A stretch of 8,041 nucleotides of DNA, from contig DATATB010000120.1 in assembly GCA_036268995.1 (NCBI GenBank), positions 1-8,041 on the forward strand, in the 5' to 3' direction. The translations under genes were made by a program, and so were the position numbers. Positions within the stretch are counted from its first letter, which is position 1. Each line of letters begins with the position of its first letter. The DNA is from DATATB01 sp036268995. GTDB lineage: Bacteria; Planctomycetota; Planctomycetia; Pirellulales; PNKZ01. Positions 1 to 5,870 of the stretch are shown here, piece after piece. The notes under the pieces were generated by a model. It did not search any database and was not told where the DNA came from. It was given only the letters and a program-made list of their open reading frames with translations.

Positions 1-17
1 GTCATCGTCGCCAAGTC

Positions 18-46
18 TTTACCCCGCCCGTGACGCTGATGATAAT
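18..46 (+). promoter_or_regulatory. Candidate sigma70-type promoter giving a leaderless mRNA
   Basis: TTTACC at 18-23 (4 of 6 matches to the -35 consensus) is separated by exactly 17 bases from GATAAT at 41-46 (5 of 6 to the -10 consensus). A start site about seven bases past the -10 would fall on the ATG at 53. No Shine-Dalgarno-like sequence is seen in front of that ATG, which agrees with leaderless translation. Matches of this quality also occur by chance, so this is only a candidate. Confidence 0.3.
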
Positions 47-52
47 CACGGC

Positions 53-736
53 ATGGCGGCGTCACCTGGGAAAACCGCGATCCAATTCGGCCTCCGGGCG
101 ATTCTCGGCAGCATGACGGCGTTTGCCGTCTTCTTCGCCGCGGTGGCACCAGCGCTGCGTGTCTGGAGCGCGTCAGAACGGCAAGCGTTTCTCGTTGTCT
201 GGGCCACCGCCTTTCTGACGAGCATCGGCTTTCTTGTTGTCATTTGCTTTTTGCGGTTACGTTCAGAACGGCGTGCTGGTCCCATCTGTTTTGTGCTGCC
301 GCAACCGAATCACCGACGCCGTTACGTTGGCGCGGCGCTGCTCTGTCTCCTGCTGGTCGGCCTGCTGGCCGCCACGGCATTGCTTCAGCAACGGCAAGCG
401 CATCAGTTTGCGGAGATGAAGAAGCGCGGCGGCACGATTCGGTTTTCACTATTGTCGCCCATCTCGATGGGAATCAGCTTCGGGATGCCACTCGCCATGC
501 TGAGCACGGCTCTCTGGTGGCGGAAATTCCGTGTGGAACTTTGCGAACACGGCGTCATCCACTTCGTCTCATTCGTACCCTGGTCGTCGATCCATTATGA
601 ATTTGAAGATCGGTCCGCAAGGCTGACGCTGCATATCGCCCTGAACCGTTCTGTCGAGCGACTGTATGCGGTGGTGCCTCCTGAACTGTTGGAACCGGTT
701 CGTGACATGTTGCAGAGGTTGAAGCCGGCGCCATGA
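53..736 (+). CDS. Four-helix inner-membrane protein with C-terminal soluble domain, unknown function
   Basis: This encodes a 227-residue protein with four hydrophobic stretches, at about residues 16-37, 45-67, 91-112 and 138-156, so both ends are probably on the same side of the membrane. Residues 113-137 form a polar loop rich in basic residues. The last ~70 residues (from FRVELCEHGVI at about 159) alternate short beta-like segments with a conserved-looking FVPWSSIHYEFED patch and end in an amphipathic helix (LLEPVRDMLQRL). That layout resembles the pleckstrin-homology-like tails of small bacterial membrane proteins (DUF5673/YcxB-like), but this is a resemblance only. The ATG at 53 is the first start in the frame and lacks a ribosome binding site; a leaderless promoter is proposed just upstream. 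It stands alone: the next gene begins nearly 480 bases downstream. Function is unknown. Confidence 0.75.
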   Translation: MAASPGKTAIQFGLRAILGSMTAFAVFFAAVAPALRVWSASERQAFLVVWATAFLTSIGFLVVICFLRLRSERRAGPICFVLPQPNHRRRYVGAALLCLLLVGLLAATALLQQRQAHQFAEMKKRGGTIRFSLLSPISMGISFGMPLAMLSTALWWRKFRVELCEHGVIHFVSFVPWSSIHYEFEDRSARLTLHIALNRSVERLYAVVPPELLEPVRDMLQRLKPAP

Positions 737-763
737 GTTTGGGCAGCGACGCGTGAATCGCGG

Positions 764-825
764 TCGGTCGATGTGACCGAGGCAGGTTTCCGAACGCCCT
801 GCCTATCAGCGGCGGCCGAAGGCCG
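764..825 (+). terminator. Cluster of three short stem-loops downstream of the membrane-protein gene
   Basis: Three inverted repeats follow one another: TCGGTC/GACCGA (764-769 and 775-780, loop 5), GGCAGG/CCTGCC (781-786 and 798-803, loop 11) and CGGCC/GGCCG (813-817 and 821-825, loop 3). Being 28 bases or more past the stop at 736, they could end transcription. None is followed by a T tract, so a classic intrinsic terminator is not shown. In GC-rich DNA such stems are common, so significance is uncertain. Confidence 0.3.
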
Positions 826-1138
826 TCCCCTGCATCGGCTTGTCAGCATGGCTTGAGTGACCGAATCATTCAACTTGAGGCTACGAATTCGCGTAGCGCT
901 GTATCGCCCATTGAAGGAAAGAGCCGAGAGGATGGCGATCAAAACGCTGGAAATCTTGAAGGCCGGAGCCAAGAAGCAGAAAGTTGAATTGGCACTCGCC
1001 GTGCCTGCCCCAACCCATCCGCGGCGCCGCCATCGCGATGGTCGGGGCCGCGTGCTAAGGGCGACCGCGTCCGCCCACATATAATGCGGCGGTAGGCCGT
1101 CGGCCACCGTTTTCCACCGATTAAACGGAGCTTTGCGC

Positions 1139-1166
1139 CAACACCTAGGGGGCGTGAACCGTCTAA
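1139..1166 (+). promoter_or_regulatory. Candidate ECF-type promoter (CAAC-N17-CGTCTAA)
   Basis: CAAC at 1139-1142 and CGTCTAA at 1160-1166 are separated by 17 bases. This fits the general form of ECF sigma promoters, which have an AAC-core -35 and a CGTC-type -10. It lies about 50 bases upstream of the sigma factor ATG at 1215, where an autoregulated ECF promoter would be expected. Autoregulation is known for many ECF factors; assigning this site to this factor is inference. Confidence 0.35.
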
Positions 1167-1214
1167 CATCAAGGCGGTTGGACGAAACGCCGCTGGCTGG
1201 AAGAGACGGAATCG

Positions 1215-1787
1215 ATGACAAAACTCGACGAACGACCCGCGTGGCAGGCACTTCGTGCCGGCCATCCGGATGCCTGCGCCGAGTTGGTGCGCGCGAATTA
1301 CCAGCCCGTGTATCGCTTTCTCGTTCATTTGACGCGGAATATCCACGAAGCCGAAGATCTCACCCAAGAAACCTTCGCCGCGGCCTGGCAACGAATCGGT
1401 TCCTTCGAGGGCCGAGCGACCCCGGCGACATGGCTGCATCGAATTGCTTACAGCAAGTTTATCGACGCGAGGCGCACCCAGCGTCGCGCGGCGGACGTAT
1501 TAGACCAGTGCCCGAACCGCGGTGGTTTTCCCGATCCGCACGAAATCGTCAGTGCAGGCGACGAAGTTCGCCGCCTCCACGACGCGCTCAATGTTCTCGA
1601 CGTGATCGACCGGGCTCCCCTCGTACTGCACTACCTGCAGGGCTTGAGTTATCGCGAGATGGCCGTCGTGCTCGAAGAACCGGTCGGCACCGTGAAATGG
1701 CGAACCAGCGAGGCGCTGCACCGCCTGCGGGCGCTCCTGCGTGAAGAGGTGACTGAAGATGCACAAACCGAAACCAACCGATCCTAA
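1215..1787 (+). CDS. ECF-type RNA polymerase sigma factor
   Basis: This 190-residue protein is the usual length for an ECF (group IV) sigma-70 factor, which directs RNA polymerase to a specialised promoter set. Region 2 spans about residues 23-90: it starts with YQPVYRFLVHLT, carries the core-binding and -10-recognising segment EAEDLTQETFAAAW (46-58), and ends with WLHRIAYSKFIDARR. A variable linker (91-118) follows. Region 4 spans about 120-175, with the helix-turn-helix LQGLSYREMAVVLEEPVGTV (141-160) that reads the -35 element. There is no region 1 or 3. The ATG at 1215 is preceded by a purine-rich GGAAGAGACGGA. The 3' end overlaps the next gene by 29 bases, implying translational coupling with its probable anti-sigma. 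The family is certain; the subgroup and regulon cannot be read from the sequence. Confidence 0.95.
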   Translation: MTKLDERPAWQALRAGHPDACAELVRANYQPVYRFLVHLTRNIHEAEDLTQETFAAAWQRIGSFEGRATPATWLHRIAYSKFIDARRTQRRAADVLDQCPNRGGFPDPHEIVSAGDEVRRLHDALNVLDVIDRAPLVLHYLQGLSYREMAVVLEEPVGTVKWRTSEALHRLRALLREEVTEDAQTETNRS

Positions 1788-2199
1788 TCCGTCGGTGGGC
1801 GCGCTCGAAGCCCGCCTCAGGGCTTTGCCCCAGCCTGCCGTGCCCCAAGATCTTGAGCGCCGGTTGCTGGCGAGCATTCCCGCAACGCCAAAGGCACGGC
1901 CACGACTTCGCCGAATCGCGCCAGTCGTGGGCCTGGCAGCCGCCGCGTGCTTGGTGGTCGTCGTGGTCTATTCGGTGGCCTGGCATGGCCGGGAAAAAAA
2001 TCAAGTAGCCGATCTCAAGCCTGTACACGACAACAGTCAAGGCAAAACATCGCATGCCGGCAACTCGGGCTATTTCGTCTGGGGGCGCACGGTTGCCGAT
2101 TTTCCGGACAGCTTGGGGCCGCCGGGGTTTGCCTGGCCGCTGGCGGGTACTTCGCCGCCGGCTTCGTCGTGCGCAAGTCGTGCTATTTCGTTTGACTGA
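1759..2199 (+). CDS. Probable membrane-anchored anti-sigma factor, atypical
   Basis: This 146-residue protein starts inside the sigma gene, with GAGGTGA just ahead of its ATG. Residues 1-50 are cytoplasmic-like, with a helical segment (ALEARLRALPQPAVPQDLER) and a basic stop at 45-52 (KARPRLRR). One hydrophobic helix spans about 54-74, and a short 70-residue tail contains DFPDSLGPPGFAWPL. The position directly after and overlapping an ECF sigma gene, and the one-helix layout, match membrane anti-sigma factors that hold the sigma at the membrane. The classical zinc anti-sigma motif HxxxCxxC is absent; the only cysteines are at 64 (in the helix) and 138. The tail looks too short for a large sensory domain. 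An A7 run at 1994-2000 could be a frameshift hotspot, but the frame stays open through it. The role rests on gene position and topology, not on a recognised domain. Confidence 0.75.
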   Translation: MHKPKPTDPNPSVGALEARLRALPQPAVPQDLERRLLASIPATPKARPRLRRIAPVVGLAAAACLVVVVVYSVAWHGREKNQVADLKPVHDNSQGKTSHAGNSGYFVWGRTVADFPDSLGPPGFAWPLAGTSPPASSCASRAISFD

Positions 2200-2259
2200 C
2201 GCGGCTTGATGTCGATCCGTCGAGGTTCTTCTCATCCCTTGCCTGGTAGAGGTACGTTC

Positions 2260-3435
2260 ATGTTGCGAGCTATTAGCCTGGCTATCGCGGTTTTGGTTCT
2301 TGCACGTCCCGGCGGCGCCGCATTCGCACAGAACGATCTGGGCGCGAATGCAGCGCTGAAATACTGGCAAGGTTTCGCCACGCTGCCGAAGTTCTCCGAC
2401 GCTGATGCTCAAAAGCTTCATGCGGAGTATTTGACAATGCCGCTTGATGGCCACGCGCGGGAGATGGTGGCCAAGGCGGATTACTCTTTGAAGATGATGC
2501 ACTACGGCGCGGCGCTGGCCGATTGCAATTGGGGACTGTCGATGGAAGAGGGTGTCGACGCGCTGCTGCCCTACGCTCCTGCGGCGCGCGTTCTGGCTTC
2601 CATTGCCTTCGTCCATGCACGAATGCGGATGGAGGAGGGGCGTCGCGACGAGGCGATTGACGACATCGTGTCGGCCATCACGCTCGGCCGCCATGTCTCG
2701 GTCGACGGCAGTCTGATCGCCGTGCTCGTCGGCTACGGCATTGAGCAACGTGCCCACGAAACGCTGGCTCTCTATCTTATCCAACTTGACGCCGCGTCCA
2801 TCCAAAAACTAAAGATGCGCCTTGACCGTCTTCCCGCGGGCGGCGGCCCAGCCGACGGCCTTAAACTCGAGAAGGCAACACTCGACTGGTTCATCCGCAA
2901 GGTCAAAGCTACGAAAAACAAAGATGAGTTAGCGGCCTTCTTGGGTCACCTTTCCAAGGCCGGCGAAAGCCGCGATGAGAAGGAACAGGGCCGCGAATTC
3001 CTGGAAGAGTGCGGTGGCACTGCCGACGGCGTCATCAGATATGCGGAGGAACTTCGCCAGTGCTACGCTCAGACGGCAAGGATGTTCGACCTTCCCATCG
3101 ATCGGTTCGTAACGGAGTGGGATCGGGAATCGGCGAAGGAGTCATCCAACCCGGTGTTTCAGCGATTCTTCCCGGCCGTGGGGAAAGTGCGCGAGTCGCA
3201 GGCTCGGCATGACGTGCGACGGGTGCTGCTGAATGCCGCAATCGACGTTCGACTCAATGGCCCCGACGCCCGAAAAGGCCACCTCGACCCGCTCACGGCC
3301 AAAGCCCTGGATTACACGGCCTTTGACGGAGGATTTGAGCTTCGCCTCAAGCTCGACGAAAAGCTGCGTGAGAAATGGCACTTTACCCCACGGTTCGACG
3401 AATCATTGTCACTGACCGTCGGTCGACGGCCATAG
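2260..3435 (+). CDS. Exported helical protein of unknown function, third gene of the sigma unit
   Basis: The chosen ATG at 2260 has AGAGG at 2248-2252 at normal spacing and gives a clear signal peptide: MLRAIS, a hydrophobic core (residues 7-15) and a probable cleavage after AFA at 21-23. The frame is open further upstream (TTG at 2206), but that start would bury the signal peptide. The mature ~368 residues are polar and mostly helical. Residues ~68-145 contain paired helices (ADYSLKMMHYGAALADCNWG, then a segment ending EEGRRDEAIDDIVSAITLG) that look like degenerate TPR-type repeats. The C-terminal part includes a possible substrate- or wall-facing segment near FDLPIDRFVTEWDRE, but no catalytic motif is recognisable. 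It begins 60 bases after the anti-sigma gene on the same strand, so co-transcription is likely. A role in envelope sensing or as a target of the sigma is a guess from context. Confidence 0.85.
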   Translation: MLRAISLAIAVLVLARPGGAAFAQNDLGANAALKYWQGFATLPKFSDADAQKLHAEYLTMPLDGHAREMVAKADYSLKMMHYGAALADCNWGLSMEEGVDALLPYAPAARVLASIAFVHARMRMEEGRRDEAIDDIVSAITLGRHVSVDGSLIAVLVGYGIEQRAHETLALYLIQLDAASIQKLKMRLDRLPAGGGPADGLKLEKATLDWFIRKVKATKNKDELAAFLGHLSKAGESRDEKEQGREFLEECGGTADGVIRYAEELRQCYAQTARMFDLPIDRFVTEWDRESAKESSNPVFQRFFPAVGKVRESQARHDVRRVLLNAAIDVRLNGPDARKGHLDPLTAKALDYTAFDGGFELRLKLDEKLREKWHFTPRFDESLSLTVGRRP

Positions 3436-3713
3436 TCGTCGTCGGGCATCGGTCGTTTGTTGGATCACGTTTAAACCTTCCGCCTGCTCTGCATTAAAGC
3501 CAACGCAATTGATCCGCAAGGGCCGTGCCCAAAGCAAACCAACAGCGAAATGCCCTGCGCCGTGCAGCGCCATTAGTTTGCACTTATCGATTGGCAACCA
3601 ACTTCTTGCGGCTGCAAGTGCTAGCAGCCTTGAAGTGAGTTTTTCGGGCTGGCTGGCGTCCTTTATCAAAGAATCGCTCGGGGCAGCGAATACCCCGCGG
3701 GAGGAAAGGCACC

Positions 3714-3914
3714 ATGAAATCCGCATTGCTCGCGCTCGCCTACCTGGGCCTGATCTATGCCGGCTGCTCTTGGCACGGTGTAAGAGACCAATGTGAGGCG
3801 GAGGAATCGAAACGCAATGGCGGTTGGGTCGTGATGAGCGAGCCGACCTACTTCGAGCAATATTCTGAACCTTACGCGCCGGTGTTCCCACGGCCAGCCG
3901 GGTCGGAACTGTGA
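3714..3914 (+). CDS. Small predicted lipoprotein (66 aa)
   Basis: A strong ribosome binding site (GGGAGGAAAGG, 3700-3710) precedes the ATG at 3714. The N-terminus MKSALLALAYLGLIYAGC is a short lipoprotein signal with a lipobox-like YAGC, so the mature protein would begin at Cys18 and be lipid-anchored. The mature chain is only ~49 residues: a polar segment (WHGVRDQCEAEESKRNGG), then an aromatic and proline-rich tail (EPTYFEQYSEPYAPVFPRP). A second cysteine at residue 27 could form a disulfide. It is far shorter than typical lipoproteins, but the ribosome binding site plus signal make it believable. The IS begins 110 bases downstream, and the 278 bases before it (3436-3713) hold no other gene I can support. 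Function is unknown. Confidence 0.7.
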   Translation: MKSALLALAYLGLIYAGCSWHGVRDQCEAEESKRNGGWVVMSEPTYFEQYSEPYAPVFPRPAGSEL

Positions 3915-4024
3915 ACGGATGGGAATAAAAAAGGTTCTTCACGATGCTCCGATTTCGTTGCGCGCACAGGACGAACCGACCTGATTCGCTAAACTCCCGC
4001 GGCGCAAACCTGCTTCGGTCACAC

Positions 4025-4051
4025 TGGACTTACCCACGATTGGTGGGCGCT
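4025..4051 (+). repeat. Left terminal inverted repeat of the IS (27 bp)
   Basis: It begins TGGACTTACCCACGATTGG and is an exact reverse complement of 5248-5274. It lies beyond the 3' end of orfB, whose TAA is at 4061-4063, so this is the distal end of the element relative to transposase transcription. Confidence 0.95.
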
Positions 4052-4060
4052 GGGTTTGGG

Positions 4061-4921
4061 TTATGCGGCCTGCTCGAACTGAGCGGGGGAGAGATATCCC
4101 AGCGCTGAGTGTCGGCGGACGCGGTTGTAAAAGACTTCGATGTAATCAAACAGGCTTCGACGGGCCTCGTTTCGGGTCTCGTACCGTTCGTGATGCACGA
4201 GTTCTTTCTTCAAGCTCGCGAAGAAACTTTCCATCGGGGCGTTGTCCCAGCAATTCCCTTTCCGGCTCATCGAACACGTGACGGCATGCTTCTTCAAGAG
4301 GGTCTGGTAATGCGCGCTGGCGTATTGCACGCCGCGGTCCGAATGAGCGACCAAGCCTTCGCCCGGAAGTTCCCGTTGGATCGCCATCTGAAGCGCGTCG
4401 ACCACCAGCCGGCTGTCGATCCGCTCCGACATCGACCAGCCGACGATCTTCCGCGAATAGAGATCCTCGACCGCCGCCAGGTACAGCCAGCCTTCGTCCG
4501 TGGGGATGTACGTGATGTCGGCCGTCCACGTCTGGTTCTTCTGCGTCGGAGCGAAGTTGCGATCCACGAGGTTCTGGGCCACCGGATGCGGATGCTTCGA
4601 ATCGGTGGTGATCACCCGGAACTTCTTGACGGTTTTCGCCTGGATTCCCGCGGCTTTCATGCACTTGGCGACCGTCTTGCGATTGCAGGCGTGGCCTTGA
4701 GCAACCAGTTCTTCGTGAATTCGCGGAGCTCCGTACACGTCGTGATTCTTCCGCGCATGAATCTCCTGAATCCGGTCGGTCAGTTCCGCCCGCCGCTGGG
4801 CCTGGGCGCTCGGCGGCCGTTTCCGCCAGGCGTAATAGCCGCTACGAGCGACCGCCAGCACGTCGCACTGCACGCCGATCGGCCAGACCAACCGATGCTC
4901 ATCAATGAAGCGATATCTCAT
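4061..4921 (-). CDS. IS3-family transposase orfB (DDE integrase domain)
   Basis: This 286-residue catalytic half of the IS3 transposase cuts and joins the IS ends. The N-terminal ~110 residues hold the HTH_21-like segment (YYAWRKRPPS at 29-38; YGAPRIHEEL at 63-72). The rve integrase core follows with a complete triad: D135 in TWTADITYIPT, D195 in HSDRGVQYAS and E231 in NAPMESFFASLK, with 35 residues between D195 and E231 and the usual Lys seven residues after the Glu (K238). The C-terminus YNRVRRHSALGYLSPAQFE is typical. Its ATG at 4921 overlaps the orfA stop as ATGA, so it can be reached by coupling. Its frame is also open upstream to the slippery run at 4957, so an OrfAB fusion by -1 shift is possible. 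No inactivating change is seen. Confidence 0.95.
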   Translation of the reverse strand: MRYRFIDEHRLVWPIGVQCDVLAVARSGYYAWRKRPPSAQAQRRAELTDRIQEIHARKNHDVYGAPRIHEELVAQGHACNRKTVAKCMKAAGIQAKTVKKFRVITTDSKHPHPVAQNLVDRNFAPTQKNQTWTADITYIPTDEGWLYLAAVEDLYSRKIVGWSMSERIDSRLVVDALQMAIQRELPGEGLVAHSDRGVQYASAHYQTLLKKHAVTCSMSRKGNCWDNAPMESFFASLKKELVHHERYETRNEARRSLFDYIEVFYNRVRRHSALGYLSPAQFEQAA

Positions 4922-5211
4922 CGCGACTCCTTGGCGAAGAAGGCCGTCGCTTTTTTTAAAATCTCTCGCTCCATGCGGAGCCGCTCATTCTCGGCACGCA
5001 ACCGGGTGTTCTCGGCTTCCAGCACCGACGGTTGCCGAGGACTGGCCGGCGGACCGTTCGTCTCCAAGGACTGTTTCCAGGTCCGCAGCAGGTTGGCATG
5101 GATCCCCAACCGGCGAGCTGCCTCCGCGAGACTCAAGCCTTGTTTCGCGACCAGCAGAACAGCTTCCTGCTTGAACTCCAACGTGTACGTTCGTCGTGAA
5201 CTGCTCATCAT
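4918..5211 (-). CDS. IS3-family transposase orfA (HTH and leucine zipper)
   Basis: This 97-residue protein binds the IS ends and provides the N-terminal half of OrfAB. Residues ~9-48 form the transposase_8-type helix-turn-helix (TLEFKQEAVLL, then LSLAEAARRLGIHANLLRTW). Residues ~63-87 form a leucine-zipper helix with heptad leucines (VLEAENTRLRAENERLR) for multimerisation. It ends in the family-typical ILKKATAFFAKESR. GGAG at 5217-5220 precedes the ATG at 5211; a second ATG follows immediately at 5208 and could be used instead. The stop overlaps the orfB ATG (ATGA). Confidence 0.95.
   Translation of the reverse strand: MMSSSRRTYTLEFKQEAVLLVAKQGLSLAEAARRLGIHANLLRTWKQSLETNGPPASPRQPSVLEAENTRLRAENERLRMEREILKKATAFFAKESR
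4950..4957 (-). promoter_or_regulatory. Candidate programmed -1 frameshift site (A7G)
   Basis: Near the end of orfA the minus strand reads TTTTAAAAAAAGCG, with seven A at 4957-4951 followed by G. orfB lies in the -1 frame relative to orfA, and that frame is open from the run to the orfB ATG, giving a junction of about KKSDGLLRQGVAMRYRF. This is the standard IS3 arrangement for making the OrfAB transposase. Use of the site is inferred from family knowledge. Confidence 0.8.
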
Positions 5212-5243
5212 TTTTGCTCCTCTCCAGAGAGTCTACACTCTCT

Positions 5244-5765
5244 TCAGAGCGCCCACCAATCGTGGGTAAGTCCACTAATCTGCTCGGGATCGACAGGTTT
5301 GCCGCCGTTGAGCGTCGCGAACAGCGCAAAGGCCGCGAACCCGAGAATGGCGAACAGCAGCAGCGGCGCCGCCTGCAATAGCACGAGCGCCAAGCCGGCC
5401 AACATCGCGGAGCCTAGCGCATCCCACCCGCGGCTCAATGCCGAGCTATCGACCGGCCAGCCGCGCAGGTTGCGAAACGCGCACATGTACAGCCCGCAGG
5501 CCAGCGGGCCCTGGGCCAAGAGAAATGGCAACACGCAAGCCAGGTAACAAGCGATCGCGATCAAGCCGCTCAACAACAGCGGCACGATCCAGGCCGACCA
5601 TTGAGTCAAGTAGCAGTTGAAGGCGCGGCTGAGCTGATTGCCGAAGCCGCTTGGCGCGGCGAAGGGGCTGCCGGCTCGCACCTCTCCCATCACATCTTCC
5701 CGAATCGGCGGGGCGGGAGACTGGAACGGGTTGCTCGGATCGTATGGCGGAGGCGTTTCGTTCAT
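5244..5765 (-). pseudogene. Membrane-protein gene truncated by the IS, 3' end replaced
   Basis: The chosen start is the ATG at 5765 (MNETPPPYDPSNPF); a GTG at 5819 in the same frame is possible but less likely. The 173-residue product has a proline-rich cytoplasmic-like N-terminus (1-45), then hydrophobic helices at about 58-78, 79-97 and 117-150, with LAQGPLACGLYMCAFRNLRG (83-102) between them. That GPLxxG loop is common in planctomycete multi-helix membrane proteins. Host coding sequence stops at about residue 164 (VDPEQIS); the last nine residues (GLTHDWWAL) come from the IS end. The native protein was presumably longer. Reading past the left IS end gives no membrane-like continuation in any frame. 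It diverges from the gene at 5871, with about 105 bases between. Whether the shortened protein is stable or active is unknown. Confidence 0.75.
5248..5274 (-). repeat. Right terminal inverted repeat of the IS (27 bp)
   Basis: Exact inverted copy of 4025-4051. It lies upstream of orfA and also supplies nearly all of the last codons of the interrupted minus-strand membrane-protein gene, encoding GLTHDWWA. Confidence 0.95.
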
Positions 5766-5831
5766 TGGGGCGCCCCGGGCGGCGTGATATTGAGAGCTGG
5801 CAGCGCCAGCATGACCCACAAAAGAGTTCGC

Positions 5832-5860
5832 TTGGCGTTGCGAAGTCTTGACGGTATCAT
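5832..5860 (+). promoter_or_regulatory. Candidate sigma70-type promoter, near-leaderless
   Basis: TTGGCG at 5832-5837 (4 of 6) and TATCAT at 5855-5860 (5 of 6) are spaced by exactly 17 bases. The predicted start, around 5867, is only a few bases before the ATG at 5871, where no Shine-Dalgarno is visible. It lies in the divergent gap between two genes. Moderate consensus matches only. Confidence 0.3.
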
Positions 5861-5870
5861 TTTTTACCTT

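Larger units (their letters stand above)
737..1214. other. Apparently non-coding interval (478 bp) with hairpins and promoter-like sites
   Basis: No convincing gene is seen here on either strand. A 75-codon plus frame from a GTG at 857 and long minus frames exist, but their products are arginine/proline-rich without motifs, and no ribosome binding site at normal spacing precedes them. The start of the interval holds three short hairpins. A perfect TATAAT occurs at 1080-1085, although no good -35 element lies 17 bases upstream of it. An ECF-like promoter is proposed at 1139-1166. The length is large for a gap between same-strand genes, so decayed coding sequence or a small RNA cannot be excluded. 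Confidence 0.5.
4025..5274 (-). mobile_element. Complete IS3-family insertion sequence, 1250 bp
   Basis: The element has perfect 27-bp terminal inverted repeats that end in TG...CA, as in IS3-family elements, and carries two overlapping transposase frames on the minus strand (orfA 5211-4918, orfB 4921-4061) with a slippery A7G run between them. Length, two-frame layout and DDE motif all fit IS3. Both frames are intact, so it may still be active. The bases outside the ends are CAC on the left (4022-4024) and CTA on the right (5275-5277), so the expected 3-5 bp target duplication is absent. The right end lies inside a membrane-protein gene. The subgroup (IS150- or IS3-like) cannot be fixed by eye. 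Confidence 0.95.

Noticed and set aside
857..1084. 75-codon plus-strand frame (GTG start)
   Set aside because: It contains a helical KTLEILKAGAKKQK stretch, but no ribosome binding site at proper spacing and an Arg-rich end; too weak to call.
595..1251. 218-codon minus-strand frame in the gap before the sigma gene
   Set aside because: The product is Arg/Ser/Pro-rich with no domain or start signal, and it overlaps both flanking genes.
1947..2195. Second plus frame after the A7 run in the anti-sigma gene, suggesting a frameshift
   Set aside because: The original frame stays open with a plausible tail (DFPDSLGPPGFAWPL), so no frameshift is needed.
1588..2805. 405-codon minus-strand frame over the sigma/anti-sigma genes
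   Set aside because: It is antisense to three better-supported genes, is rich in Arg/His/Gln without motifs, and has no ribosome binding site.
3409..3942. 177-codon minus-strand frame, in line with the truncated membrane-protein gene if the IS is removed
   Set aside because: Although open, it is antisense to the lipoprotein gene and shows no membrane helices, so it is not the missing gene end.
4109..5269. 386-codon plus-strand frame across the IS
   Set aside because: It lies fully antisense to orfA and orfB, which carry all the expected IS3 motifs; its product is a low-complexity shadow.
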